A stretch of 64,000 bases of DNA from Toxorhynchites rutilus septentrionalis (GCF_029784135.1 NC_073746.1:293284089-293348088), one strand, 5' to 3'. Counted from the first letter of the stretch, positions 1 through 11,910 are shown. Made by a program: numbers and translations. The notes: a model not told the origin generated them from the sequence alone.

Positions 1-654
1 TTCAAAATGACTTACACGATATCTCAAGTTCTACTCAGTTTTCGGAATGCAACGCGGTGCTGATGTGTAACAAGTTTTTTGTTTTGTTGAACTCTCACTC
101 CGTGTATACTAGGGTGCCAATCAGTCTTCCATGTTTCACAAAAAACACTGCGTCCGGAATAAACATATCCACGCTGCTGTTCACAGTTTTGTGTTTGAGT
201 ACAAACATGATTTTTTCGTACCTATGTTAGAAAATGTGACATGTTTGTATTCGTGGTATGTTTGGACATACGATGTTTAATCCCAATGTTTCACATGATG
301 TTCGAACATGGTGTACAGTTTCTCTTGCATTTTCTCCCCAAGCACCGGCAGTGCGTAGAGTAGAAGAAGCGAATCGGACACCACACCACCACCACTCAAC
401 GCGTGGTGTGTTGGTATGTTGACATGGAAAAAATGCTTTCCTTTCATGACAATGGGTGCTTCATCAAAAATATTGGGCAAATCAAATAAACCTCTTTTTC
501 TGTTCTGAACAAAATAAACATCGATTGATATGAGAGTTTTTCACATTTGATATCATTATTTAGTGCACGCATCAATTTATATATTGAATTCATGTAACAT
601 TCGCTATTATTAGCTATTTGAACAAGTACTAAAATTGAATTATTCAGCAGTGAC
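1..654. other. Unrecognised AT-rich sequence
   Basis: No coding sequence or complete element is recognised here. At 111-130 the stretch GGGTGCCAAT followed by CAGTCTTCC matches one end of the MITE at 2613-3572 together with the reverse complement of that MITE's left flank. It may be a solo end or an excision relic. Short open frames on both strands have no recognisable content. Confidence 0.5.
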
Positions 655-697
655 ATGTTAGGCATGACGCTAACCACTCGACCACGGGAGCAACAAT
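655..697 (-). repeat. 5' fragment of a tRNA-derived SINE
   Basis: On the minus strand the stretch reads GCTCCCGTGGTCGAGTGG followed by TTAGCGTCATGCC. It contains a good RNA polymerase III A-box (TGGTCGAGTGG, 684 to 674), the same 11 bases as in the SINE at 41438. No B-box follows, so it is a truncated copy and not a tRNA gene. The assignment rests on the A-box match only. Confidence 0.45.
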
Positions 698-1110
698 TTT
701 GGCTGGATCTTTGAATACAAATGGCCAATACTGCTTGTTCGCGACGATCGCGACCCAAGCTATAAAACGAGTGGAGAAGAGGAGAAGAAAGGATGATGCA
801 ATCGCATGCACACATAGCATATGTAGTGCAGTGTAAGTGTAGCTTTTAGTTTTTTCCTTCATTCAGTTTGTGATAACATCGAGAATTAATGGTGTGTTTT
901 AGCCGTTGAAATTTTTCTGCTGGTTCTGTTGTGTGCCGCTGACGGTTGCGTCTAAAACTTATTTTTGGGTATTTATTTTTTTGGTCAGCATTTGTACGAC
1001 GTCGCCCGCTATGCAGTCGGCTCCCCAGACTTTAATTGCCAACATACACGCAAAAAAAAAATAGAAAGCTTCTTTCTACTCAGAGAATGTTTTCTTTGAA
1101 CGAAACCAAG
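698..1110. other. Unrecognised sequence
   Basis: Nothing recognisable was found apart from a run of nine A residues near 1054. The small open frames have no protein-like features. Confidence 0.5.
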
Positions 1111-1794
1111 AATTCTCGCGTAATTTTTGAAAAGGTCCTATGTAACATTCACATCAACTCGAGAAAAACGAAGTTGAAGATCGGAAAATTGTTCCGCGAA
1201 TTGTTTCAAAAGGAATCGATCTTTATCACTACTTTTACCACTAGCAGTCAATAATAACTCCGCAAAACCAATCGTAACTGTTGTTATGTGATTTTAGTTT
1301 GATATTGAAACCTCCGAGAGAAAAATGTTACATTGGACGTTTTGACTGACCGCTTCGTACATTGGACAAATTACGTTGTACGATGACAATTTGTATATAA
1401 CTATTGAACAACGCTTCAATTACTTGCATTTCGTGCTAAAAGCAGATCATTATTGTTATAACTCGTTGAATTGCACTAAAAACGATATCAACACCCGAAA
1501 ATAACACAAACTCAAAATGTCCGAAGTGCGACTTCGTGTTGTTTTGATTGCTTTGTTACTTCGGACGTATCGAGTGTCAGAGGAAAGTGGCGTCTGAAGT
1601 AATAGTCGAGTGCTTAAAATTCGAATCTGTACATTGGTCATTTTTTGTATCGGTAATAAAAAGGTGAAAAGGATAGATACTTGAACGGTTGTTTTCGCAT
1701 TGCGTTCAATGATTGAGCACTAATAGTATGCATCCATTAACTCGATTTGTTTACATTTGTTACTTAGGACCTTTTCAAAAGTTACGCGAGAATT
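1111..1794. mobile_element. MITE with about 37-bp terminal inverted repeats
   Basis: The left arm at 1111-1147 (AATTCTCGCGTAATTTTTGA...) is repeated in inverted form at 1758-1794 with about two mismatches, and weaker pairing continues inward. The interior has no transposase-like reading frame, so this is a non-autonomous element of about 0.68 kb. The superfamily is not assigned, because no clear target-site duplication is visible. Part of the terminal motif, CCTTTTCAAAAGTTAC, recurs near 31531. Confidence 0.6.
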
Positions 1795-1895
1795 ATTTAT
1801 TCAGACTTGCAAAATGTGCATGAACGATCTATAAACTTTTACTTAGTCGCGGCAATACATACACACACTCTTTACAGATACACGGGCCGAAGGTT

Positions 1896-2613
1896 GTGCA
1901 GTCCACTGATGATTCAAAAAGAGCCAAAGGTTGTACCGCTCATGACAACTCTACACTAGCTGATGATTATGCCGGCTAGTGATCATTCTATCCTGGATTC
2001 CTCGAGTCGAAAAAGACGCACCACGCTAGATATGGGGTGCAGACTAGGAGGTCGTTGCTGATTAACGGTCAGCTGCATCCCAATAGGAAGTATCCCATGT
2101 CGAGCACACGTACAGAGCACTGAAGACTGCAACATCCCAATTATGAGAACACTTGTAATACTAACCTCGAGCCAACCGCGAGTAATCGGTTACATATTAC
2201 TAACATAGTTGTAAGCAAACATTGTCAAAATATTGAACTCCCGGCCCCGTTAGGCTGACGCCATATGAGCCTTAATAAAAATATATATTTTGGTGCATGA
2301 ACTTATAGCCTCTTAGTTCGTGCAATTTTTGAAATGCGAACTAAATTTCAAGTTCGTTTCTGTGAAAAAGTATTCTACGAAGAAATGTTTAGGGATGAAT
2401 AATTTCTTTCCGTGTATGAAAAGAAACGAAACGAAAGCAATGAATACTGCGACATCGGGTGATATGTTTGTTCATGATGTTCTTGAATTATAAACATCGT
2501 GTTTGTTTTCACATGTCTATGTTTGTGTATCATTGTTCGTGTTTGGGATAGACACTAAACACTAGCGAGAATCATGTTCGAATTCAAACAAAAACGTGTT
2601 TTTCGGAAGACTG
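1896..2613. repeat. 0.72-kb dispersed repeat, copy A
   Basis: This stretch is almost identical to 47489-48217. It starts at GTGCAGTCCACTGATGATTC and ends at TTTTTCGGAAGACTG. Its first part, to about 2290, looks like the 3' untranslated tail of a non-LTR retrotransposon: it contains CTCCCGGCCCCGTTAGGC and then AATAAAAATATATATTTT. The remainder lies beyond that A-rich tail and yet is shared by both copies, so tail and flank moved together. Copy A carries about 34 bases at 2237-2270 that copy B lacks, and lacks short stretches present in B. Confidence 0.75.
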
Positions 2614-3572
2614 GTGCCAATGAATGTATAGGAAAAAATCGACCCTAAAATTTCAAAAAGTTACCCTACACAAAATGTGTACCAACTCGAAAAAACACCC
2701 TATGCCAAATATCAGCTCAATATCAAAAATCACCTGAAGGGCGGAGTAAAGGGAATCGGGGTTTTCGAAAAAAAAATGTTGATGCCAAATCTCTTAAAAT
2801 TGTATGAAACGCCGAGATCTAGTGTTATTTCGAAAAAAAAATTTTTGGCAAAAACCGACTTAGTTTGTTTTCGGAGTACTAGACGAAACGTATGGTTTTA
2901 AGTACCAATAAAAATAATTATCTCGATTTTTCATTCGGAACTTGTTGCGAAATGTTGATTTGCGATGATAATATACCCTATGCAAAATATTAGCTCATTC
3001 GAACTTCATTTATTAGTGTTGCAGACGTTAAAATTTGAGTTTTTTTTGAAAACCAAAAAAAATTGATGCAAATATCTTAAAATTGCGTGGCACATCGAGA
3101 TTTACAGTTATCTAAAAAAAATTTTTTGTTGAAAATTGACTTGTTTGACGGAAAAACGACCAAGCGTCAAAAAAACATTTTTTTTTCGAGATAACAGTAA
3201 ATCTCGACGGGTAATGCAATTTAAGGACCTTTTGCGTCAACAATTTTTTTTGAAAACCCCGATTTTCGGTGATCCCAGTTTTCCCAGAGTGTCAATTTTT
3301 GACAATTTTTTTTTTCGAAATGACACTAGATATCGACATTTCATGCAATTTTAAGACATTTGGCATCAAAAAAAAATTCGAAAACCCCGATTTCTTTTAC
3401 TCCCCCTTTAGATGATTTTTCGATTTTCAAAAAACCCAAATTTTTACCGCTTTGCGCCAATCTCCCTTGAGTCCGATTGAGCTAATATTTGGCATAGGGT
3501 GTTTTTTCGGGGTGGTGAACATTTTTTATGAGATGATTTTTGAAATTAGAGATGACCATTTTCATTGGCACC
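2613..3572. mobile_element. Foldback-type MITE with GGTGCCAATGAA ends
   Basis: The ends are inverted copies of each other for roughly 120 bases: GGTGCCAATGAA... at the left, and ...TTTCATTGGCACC at the right. Inner matches include CACCCTATGCCAAATAT at 2696 and ATATTTGGCATAGGGTG at 3486. The interior is A/T-tract rich and partly self-complementary, with no coding capacity. A much shorter relative (63548-63862) has the same ends, which supports one family. The element sits directly after copy A of the 0.72-kb repeat. Confidence 0.7.
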
Positions 3573-5867
3573 CTAGTGTATACACATGCGCTCTGGCGAA
3601 TGAGCACGGTCCGAAACACAGATCAAATGTTTTGTTGTCAACACCGTTTTTGCACTGAGTTTGGTACTGTGTTATACGCCGTATTTCTATACCTGTTTTA
3701 CACCACGCTTGAATTTGGTTTGCTTTCTATGTTGAGTTATTCTTCTTCACACAAGCGTATAGGGTTGATATGGAGGCTCGCTGATGTTTTTATGATTTGC
3801 TTAGAACGAGCAAAGACAAAACGGTTACTAGAATTTAATGTATGTATGTATGTGTGTATAAAATGAGGCTCGCATCACACGAGTGAGGAACAATGTTAAG
3901 AGTCTGAATTCTGCGCTGTGTTCATTCGGCGCTCTCGTGTTTAAGAATTTGGCACACTTCGTACCAAGAGAGAATATATGTTTGTTATGAACTCGCGCTG
4001 ATGAAAATTAAACTTGAGTACAGCGCAGCGTATGTTTTCTGAAGACTGGTTCTACTGAATCGATTTATGTCGAATTTATATGAATACAATTTGCATTCTC
4101 TATCGCATAAACCAATAAAAATCATTTTTTTTTTTATTTTACTATTTTCAAAAAAATTGGAAATGTGAAAAAACCTTTTAAAAAGGATTTTCTTTTCGAA
4201 CGGCTGCCATCTTGTCGAAAACATATTTGACTTTTCCGAGGTTCATGCTATAGCGACATCTTTACTGATTCAGAATCTGTTCGATTTTTTTTTAGAGAAC
4301 CAGGAGGGCTAAAATCGTGTACGTCATGGCACAACTTTTGTTTTAAATGACCTCACTTCATTAGCTTGTAACTATTCTAATCATGAATGATTTTACATTC
4401 AATTTTTGATTTATTGTCAAAATATAGATAAACAAACAATGATCTAATGAATAGTAAAAATATTCTTTGTTTGATTTTTGTGGGGCTCGAAAAAACGTCC
4501 TCTGCACTAGGATGTCCCCTTAGCTATCACAATATTGTCCTAGACAACGAACAACAATTCGTACGTATGATTTGATCATACTTACACTTGCAAAAAAAAG
4601 GATTCTGTTTTCGTAAGTATTGATTGTGTTTGCTTTGTATTGTTTACATGACATGATATTTTTCTTGAAAGCTGATGCTTTTTACATAACAAATTGAAAA
4701 CTCAGAGAGGCGTTGTTTTTCGTTTTGAGTTATGATTATGTAATTCCTATACTTGCGCATAGTAATTCGTTAATTTCTCAAAAAACATTTACACTACGAC
4801 TTTGCGATTCTCTCGTCATTCGTTCTTCGTCATCTTTAGCGTATCGTATGTGTTGGATCGAAGGAACGTGTAGGGGAAGTGGAGGAACAGTGGTCACCCT
4901 AAGGAATATGTCCATTTCCAGCGTCCACATACCGCTACAATTCCCGTTTTTCTGAGAGCATTATAGTTCAACTCATTGTTGTTCAAGATAGCATACGGCT
5001 TTCACTATAAAAATTCAAAATAATACATCTGTCATTATGAGAAAAAAAAGGTGAAAAATAGAACTTTTTTTTGCTTGGAGGCACACATATCAAGCTAAAT
5101 GAGATCAATTTAAGCGTTCTTTCGTCCTAATTTGTTTAAATCATATTCGATATAGTAGGTACATGTATGAAATAAGCTTGTCGAGAGAGCAATTTATGTT
5201 TTTATTTATATTTCGACATGCGACAGCTCTACTGAAGTACATGTTGACTCAAAATTCGTTAAATTTTTCAAACATAAGGTGCCTATCAATACGGTGTCAA
5301 TAGTCAATGGTAATACTACCAAACAAGCAGGTGACCACTTTGCCCCCGCTACCCCTATCACTTTTTTACCATTTTCGATCTGAGACACCGACGCGAGTTT
5401 ACGAGTAACATTTTTGGACAAGTGACTTTTTTTTCTATTTTAGAATACTGTTCAATGAAATGTATAAATTAATGTTAGTGACGTGGAATATTAATTGAAT
5501 ATAATGCATACGATCATTACCGGACTATCCTTGTTTGATTTTAGTCATCTTTGTCACCGGATTGAACGGATTCATATATTATACCTCGATATAATTGTCA
5601 TTAGATTCTAGATCCTAGAAATCCTTTCATATCATCTTTTTATTCCTCCTTAAAAAACATGCATTATATTTTGTGTTTACCATGAACTCAGAGACAAATA
5701 ATATTTGAAATATGGAAACTTGAAATTCCAGAAAATATGAGTCAAAAACCCAAAACTGTTATTGAAGGTATAAAAGTATCCAGAATTAACATTTTGATCT
5801 CTTTTTCATTTGCAAAATTATTTGACCATCTCTTTTTCATGCAGAGTCCAAAACGCTAAGGCTAATC
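3573..5867. other. 2.3 kb without recognised features
   Basis: The sequence is AT-rich with scattered short open frames and no domain, RNA gene or clear inverted-repeat element that I can identify. The stretch near 5330-5400 (GGTGACCACTTTGCCCCCGC) could belong to a dispersed repeat, but no second copy was seen in the window. Confidence 0.45.
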
Positions 5868-6440
5868 GTTGCAGCTTCTCGATAGAATTCTTTAACGATT
5901 GGTATTCCCGATGAGAACGTCCACAGGCACGCTCATCCAACATGGCCCAAAGTGAATAATCCAATGTATTGGCAAATGGCCAACCATTTGCGGAGATGAA
6001 ATCTGGTAGGTTTGTTGCTAGTCTCGTTTTTCAACCGTTTCAGGAGTTTTTTTTGCATTACTCCAAACATATTCGCTTCAATCTGGGCGTCAATAAATGA
6101 CTCACACATCGATGTACGCACCAATTAATTCATCCAATTCTTTTCGACTGACGAACGCTTTTGTTTTCGAAGAGGATTCAGTTTAACGCGTTCATGAACA
6201 ACATCGATCACATTGAGCAGCCATACCGACCTCAGACTTCCCTTTTTGGGACTATTGCCCACATCAGCTGTTTCTTTGTACTTTTATAGTGAATTGAACA
6301 CGGATCGTTCATTGATAGAAAACGGTTTGAGCAGTTCGTAGATCTGTTCTTCCCGCACCTGAATAACGTGAAAGTTGCACACCCGCTTCTCGTACAGACC
6401 GAACTTTATCGTTGCTAGGAAACCGAACAAGTACTGACAT
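5868..6440 (-). pseudogene. Tc1/IS630-superfamily transposase remnant
   Basis: On the minus strand several frames together read as a Tc1/mariner-superfamily transposase. An N-terminal part near 6300-6440 contains REEQIYELLKPFSINERSVF, followed by a basic linker with NPLRKQKRSSVE. Near 5870-5960 a C-terminal part contains NTLDYSLWAMLDERACGRS, which corresponds to the family's final catalytic PDLNPLDY segment but has lost the usual PDLNP residues. Several stops and frameshifts interrupt it, so it cannot encode an active enzyme. Such enzymes cut and paste their element at TA sites in the nucleus. Terminal repeats were not found. The subgroup (maT or DD37D-like) is a guess from general resemblance. 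Confidence 0.6.
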
Positions 6441-6696
6441 GACCGCGAAACTTGGAGCGATCAATCTCACTACATCGGGGGACATCGAACTACACGACTG
6501 CAGTGTTACCGCGATTTCAATGACAGAGTTATGGTTATACTTGATAACGTGAATGCGGTTTAATTGGACGTTCTTTCAATCATCAAAGAATTTCTACAAT
6601 ATTTTTTGTTTGTTTCAATATATAAAATCCTTAAATATAAACATTCTCCAACACCGTTTCGAATTCACTCGAACTACTTATCTTGAGCCATTTTAC

Positions 6697-7230
6697 CTTA
6701 ATTAGCTTGAATGTGAGAGATAGCGATGCGAAGCGTGTTTTCCAAGAGACTGTCAGTGATTTTGTTCCTTGACCTTGATTTCACTTCTTTCATAACTAAA
6801 ACAACTTCTAACAAAGGAGTCATAAAATGAGCATGTTTTATTAGTTCTGGAAATCGCGCTTCTGGAACAAAACTGGAGTAGAAATCCAAGACATCATGGT
6901 TTTCAAATTTGTCACGCAGCTCTAAATCGCAATGCGTTCCAATGAGTTCCATTTGCGTATTTTCTGCAGCATGTACATCATCGAAACAGAATGGGGTAGA
7001 GAAAATTGGAGAATTCTTTCATGTGCTTTGAAATACCAAAATCTGCGAGAAAAGTCAGCATTAATTCATTCGAGTGCATCAACATTTTTCCAAAGTGTGG
7101 ACACTTCAAGAAATTCTCAATGTCGGGAAATGGGTAAAATGAAAAATTACTCATCTGTTGTTCGAACTTGAGTTTGTTTTTTAGTGAGAAAAAAAGGAAA
7201 AAAGTTAAGAAGAAAAGAATCTTGGAACTC
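6697..7230 (-). pseudogene. hAT transposase C-terminal remnant
   Basis: The minus-strand frame from 6952 to 6701 reads MELIGTHCDLELRDKF, then FYSSFVPEARFPELIKHA, then VKSRSRNKITDSLLENTLRI. This is the C-terminal dimerisation region of hAT transposases of the ZBED/GTF2IRD2-like type, where a glutamate-containing CEQ-type motif normally precedes the lysine-rich stretch; here that part is altered. An upstream frame (about 7019-7160), containing FYPFPDIENFLKCPHF, continues the protein after a frameshift near 6985. Catalytic residues of the RNase H fold are not visible. A possible 5' terminus of the same element lies at 8456-8476, which would place the MITE at 7632-8159 inside it. Confidence 0.65.
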
Positions 7231-7631
7231 ACGACGATCCAATGCGTGCGGGTTGTTTGACGCATTTCAGATTGAACTTTCATAACAGCAGCAGCTTCAT
7301 TCTAATTTATGCATGTAAGAAAGTACTCGTATATTTCACACAATTTTCCCTGGAAAACATGTCCTTCGTTAGCCATTTTTCTTTTTCACTAGTGCAGGCT
7401 TCTATTTTGTTTCAATTTACACAAAACACGCAACAGAGATAAAAAGCGATTGCCAATAGACACTTAAATGGTGAATGAATTCGACTGCAAATCGCAAATC
7501 AAAAGCAAAATCAAAATCGGGTGAATTTTCTCCCAAACTTTCTCTCTCTCCTAAGTACTCACGCGTACATACATCCCATTGGCTCCCATAAGACGCTTGA
7601 AAAAGTTTCCAGCAGTTGAGCCTAATTTATA

Positions 7632-8159
7632 CATTGTCAGTTACTTGGTTGCGAGTAAACGCCAAATGATTCGAAAATTACGAACGATTTTTTCGTTATT
7701 TTTGGTACAGATTCTGCACGATACAGAATACAGATTTTCGTCAAAAGATTTTTTCCGCGGGTGAAATTTTTTACATTTGAACAAAGCTACATTAAGGTAC
7801 ATGATTACTTTTACGCCGCAGTATCGCTTGGTGCGGTAGCTTGAAACTTTTAATGAATGATAGTATGCAATCTAGATTCAGTAAAACTATGTAAAATCAC
7901 AATCAAACACACGAATGACGAATGAAATGTAAATGTGATATTTGTAGTAAATAAATGAGTACAACGAATATTTTCGATGGTACAGATTTTTGGAAGAAAA
8001 AGTACAGATGAGTAAGATTTTTAACCCCTCTGGTACAAATTAAAATGTGGCAACACTGCCCCATACATACAACTCAAACGTCAAATTTCATGGTATCAGT
8101 ACGTTCGTAATTCTTCGTGTCGTTTGACGTTTACTCGCAACCGAGTAACTGACAACGTA
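7632..8159. mobile_element. MITE with about 55-bp terminal inverted repeats
   Basis: The left end at 7632-7687 (CATTGTCAGTTACTTGGTTG...) matches the reverse complement of 8104-8159 (CGTTGTCAGTTACTCGGTTG...) with only a few differences. Both ends are bounded by TATA/TATA. The 0.53-kb interior has no reading frame of note, so it is non-autonomous. The TA-rich junctions would fit a Tc1/mariner-type target preference, but that is inference. Confidence 0.7.
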
Positions 8160-8455
8160 TAAGCCCGTTTTTACTACCGTTATCTGCACGAATTTATGCG
8201 GGTGTGAGCAAAACAGAACCAAAAACCTGAAAAAGTCCTTGGAGTACTAACGAAAACAATTGTCAGAAGGTTAAACTAGCACGTAATAAACGGAAAAGAA
8301 AACAGAAAATGATCAGCTTGGATACACAAGATTAACAAGAATTACTCACGAAGTTATTTTTATTCAATTGTATGGAAGAATTTTCAACTATATTCCTTCT
8401 TTCGCTCATATATATATATATATTTTTAAATTAGACGGCGGGCCGTATTGGCAAC

Positions 8456-8476
8456 GCCGCATGTTGGCCACCACTG
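8456..8476 (-). mobile_element. hAT-like terminal repeat
   Basis: On the minus strand the sequence begins CAGTGGTGGCCAACATGCGG, the general form of hAT termini (CAGNG start with an internal GGCCAA). It lies 1.2 kb upstream of the hAT transposase remnant and in the right orientation to be its 5' end. The opposite terminus was not found. Confidence 0.45.
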
Positions 8477-8723
8477 ATCTAGAAGGTCGTTATACATTCT
8501 TCTCATCATAAAAAAACCCGAAAAACACGCTACAACTGCATGAAATGTAATATTTGTAATGTTTGTCTCGAGCATGCAGTTATGATATGTTCTTATTTTT
8601 GCACCAATAAAAACCACAATCGATTAATACGTTTTTATGTTATTTCATAGCCCTTTATACTTTCATGAATTATATTCAACTGATTACTTTCAGTTAATTT
8701 CTTTATTTATATTGGAGTGTCAA

Positions 8724-8764
8724 AATTTAATCTCCTTAAAACTCTGTTTTAAGGAGATTAAATT
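8724..8764. other. Perfect 18-bp hairpin
   Basis: AATTTAATCTCCTTAAAA is followed by a five-base loop (CTCTG) and then by its exact reverse complement. The stem is too AT-rich and context-free to call a terminator or RNA gene. It may be a palindromic insertion footprint or a tiny foldback element. Confidence 0.6.
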
Positions 8765-9530
8765 AGACGACTGAAGATGAACAAAACATATTTTCTGGAG
8801 TTTTTCATTCAATTTCACCCTCTTCTTCAAATAATTACCAATAAAGCCTAAAAATTACACAATAGCAATATTACAGAGAAGTTCAACTTTCGGTCTGTGA
8901 CACCGTGCGCGAGCGTCCGAGTTATGATTTTACGCGCGAATACAGGAGAGTTAAAAGGTTACCAGTAGAAATAGAGGTATATAAAATGTCAGTAGGAGTG
9001 CTTTTAAAGAGATTTAGGCCACTCTTTAAATTGTATAGTCGGAACTAAAACAAAAAACGCAAATTAGGAGATCAATAATATCAACTGGACCCCCTAAATC
9101 CAATGATTTAACATCTTTCGCTAGGAATGGCAAGTATTCTCGCAGCCACTTCTGATTGTGGTATGAGATCCCGTTTTGTCGAAATACCGAGTGTTTTAGC
9201 AGGGAACAATAAATGCATGCAGTTTGCGTATTGTTCTCGGAAGAGCAACTCAACCAACCATCTTCAACTGCTTCTTCAAGTCCACATATCTTAACAGTAC
9301 TTTCCAGAATCCCTAGAAAGTTATACTAAAGTAGTAGAAGATCTTACTTCTTTGTTAGTAAATATACATTCTGATAAAATTGCGGCCGATTGAAACAATA
9401 AATAGAAAAAAAATCTAAACTAAAATACCCCTTAATTTGTTCGTCCAACGCATATTTTGCTCGATTTGCTGTTCCGAAACACAGTCTCCAGCCGTTGAAT
9501 TCGGACTTATTACCATATTATCCACCATAA
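8765..9530. other. Unrecognised sequence
   Basis: No gene, RNA or element is recognised. The small minus-strand frame at 9026-9253 has no recognisable motif. Confidence 0.45.
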
Positions 9531-9836
9531 TCATTTGTAATCGTTCCAAACAACATTCCCAAAATCTCTTCCAGTCAAACTGGGTGACCCATCAAGTTCA
9601 ACCCAAGCATCCAAGTCATCACCGATCAGCGTGCGGTTCAGTGCTTCCGTAGTCCGTCTGTCCGAAGCTTGACATACTGTCACATTGATGTTTCCTTCCG
9701 CTGTGCAGCAGACGGCAGCACGTGTCCCCACGGGCAGCCACAGATAAATATCGATTGCCGTTAAGCTGGACATAGTTTGATTTGGTAATGTTGCTATCCT
9801 TGACTGCAACACTAAATACACCCATTTAGAATACAT
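9531..9836 (-). CDS. Candidate coding fragment, product unknown
   Basis: This minus-strand open frame of about 101 codons sits in an island richer in G and C than its surroundings. Its composition looks protein-like: it contains LPVGTRAAVCCTAEGNINVT, VCQASDRRTTEALNRTL and DDLDAWVELDGSPSLTGRD, with paired cysteines and possible N-glycosylation sites (NVT, NRT). I do not recognise a family. The start codon is arbitrary; it could equally be part of an exon or of a decayed element. No clear splice sites bound it, and a second overlapping minus-strand frame is also open. It is reported because it stands out from the background, not because a function can be named. Confidence 0.25.
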   Translation of the reverse strand: MYSKWVYLVLQSRIATLPNQTMSSLTAIDIYLWLPVGTRAAVCCTAEGNINVTVCQASDRRTTEALNRTLIGDDLDAWVELDGSPSLTGRDFGNVVWNDYK

Positions 9837-11827
9837 ATCATTTTGAAAATCATGTCATCACGAAATGTTAAACAATTTTTTTGCAGAATTAAAAATAATT
9901 GGCCATTCTGCCAGAGTCATTTGTTTACTTCCCGTTGTGCTTTCTTTCATCACGAGATGGCGTTAGACACGAAGCTGCATTACACGATGCAGAAGCTGCG
10001 AAGGATGCAGAAAAAGTGCACGACCGGGAGTGCAGTGCGAAGCGCGAAAGCAATTTTAGCAAATATTTTCTTTCCTGTCAACTGTGTTTGCAGTTGTGAT
10101 AAGCTTTGTGCAGACGGTGATTCTGCTTTGGCACGAATCGGATGCAATCTCGATACGGTCGTCTCTTCCCGGCGAAACGCGCGGTCGTCTGCCGAGGGGG
10201 CCTTGGGGTCAAACGGAGAAACGGCATGAGGTAGAAGAAGATTGGATAGCTGCAGCGTATGTAACTTCAGAACGTGAGACGATTGTAAGTCGAACATCAG
10301 AACACGCCGCAACTTGGTGTATTCCGTTGGCCACGGCTTGTTGAGCACCCCTCCGACCGTTGGTACCTATTCAGTGGATGAGCAACGGAGCGCTCCGATG
10401 CAATTCGCGCCCAAGGTGGCTTTTTTGTTCATAATCTGTGTTTACCGCAAGGTAACTAAAGACCGGTTGTTCTCTGTTCTGCCATTATTCTAACTCCAGT
10501 TCGCTGACACGAATTCTAGTTTGTACAAACTAAAACTAAAACAGAATTCGTCGAGTTGCAACAATGCTTGAATCGGTCTGCCAGTGTAAACAAAACTTTG
10601 AATTTGAAAATCTGCCGGAAAATCAGACAGGATTTCCATATGCTTGCTCGCTTGCTCGCTGCTGTGGCCCTGAAGGTGAATCTTGACGCTAAAGTATGCT
10701 CCAAGTATCTCAGTGCTCGAGCATGCTTGGGAAGCCCCACCGCACGGCCTGTCGATGGGAATATCGCACAGTATCACGTAACACAGATCACGTAGCATTG
10801 AAAAGGTTGCCCATCGGAACACGGTACTAACGAACCGATGGAGAAGAAGGATTGGAACGGGAATCGAAAGAATGTTTAATAAAATCGAATGGGACTCCGT
10901 GGGGAGAAGCTATGGCGACAGCACTGCAGTGTGCTAATGTGAGAATTTTCGGCAGGGTTTGGAGCGACGGTTGATATGCGAGTTGGTATAATTATTTGCA
11001 AGAACCAATTAGTGTGTGAATGGATCGAGAAGAAATATTCACTTTCACTTAGTTCAAGCTCTCGAAAACCATTATGTGGTAGAATATTTAATCTGAACGA
11101 GCCTTTATCCAATATTTAACCAAAGGGATATAGATTTGTGTTAACAAAGCTTTGAGATAAAATAGTAAAAACTAGTACGCGTTATAAAAAAATGGCCTAG
11201 GGCAGCAATATTTACCTGTTATAGTAATATGAGTGAGTTTTTTTTATTACTTTAGAAAACATATCTTATCTTTAATGGCCCTAATATGATTTTTAAACAT
11301 CAGAAATCTCTTCTCTATCGATTTTGGTAACATTTTGGCGATTTTGGCGAAACATTTTTCTTTTGTGGAAAAATCTAGTTTGAAAATAGTGTGTCCCATT
11401 GATGCTTGCATCTCAGCATTTTGCTGAGAAATATGTGAACATATCATTATTAATATTTTCATACTGTAAAGAAGCTGTTTTGATGCAAATACAGCATAGA
11501 CGCATGCATCGCTACCTTCTTGATGTTGTGATTCGACAAATTTACACGATTTTATCCAAATAATATCAATAGATGATTTTGAACGCTCAGCAGTGCAGTG
11601 AAATAGTACTATACGTGACCGACCAAAGCATATTTGTTTGGTCCACTGTGTTGAAAATTAAATCTTAGGTTAATGGTTCAATATCCATTGTTCAGTTCCT
11701 GAAGGGAAGCAAAAACTGCATCATAACCCTCATCCCTTTGTGATTCTCCTGTCAGCTAGCAGAGAGTCATGACAACGAGGAGCAGGCAGTTATTTCCCAA
11801 CCGGGAAGCACCCAACAACAGTCTAAT
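9837..11827. other. Mixed-composition stretch, no supported gene
   Basis: This region is more GC-rich than most of the window, especially 9950-10850, and contains several short overlapping frames on both strands. A possible exon inside it is listed separately. No repeat family or transposase was recognised. Confidence 0.45.
10094..10284 (+). other. Possible exon bounded by AG and GTAAGT
   Basis: A pyrimidine-rich tract (TTTTCTTTCCTGTCAACTG) ends in TTTGCAG at 10087-10093, and a consensus donor GTAAGT lies at 10285-10290. They enclose 191 bases that stay open in one forward frame, containing PGETRGRLPRGPWGQTEKRH. Splice-like signals of this quality occur by chance in tens of kilobases, and there is no homology or neighbouring exon to support it. 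Confidence 0.18.
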
Positions 11828-11910
11828 CTAGAGATGAAACGGATATCCGGTACCCGTCATATCCGACCAATCCGACCAATATTTGCTTTCCGTCCGGATA
11901 ACGGATATTA
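11828..11910. mobile_element. Possible hAT-derived terminus
   Basis: TAGAGATGAAACGGATATCC is followed by GGTACCCGTCATATCC and later by CCGTCCGGATAACGGATATT. The iterated GGATAT core is like the subterminal repeats of hAT relatives whose ends begin CAGAGATG. No second end or target duplication could be located. Confidence 0.25.

Noticed and set aside
10490..10822. Minus-strand 110-codon frame as a gene
   Set aside because: The plus strand is open over the same bases and no family resemblance was seen on either strand.
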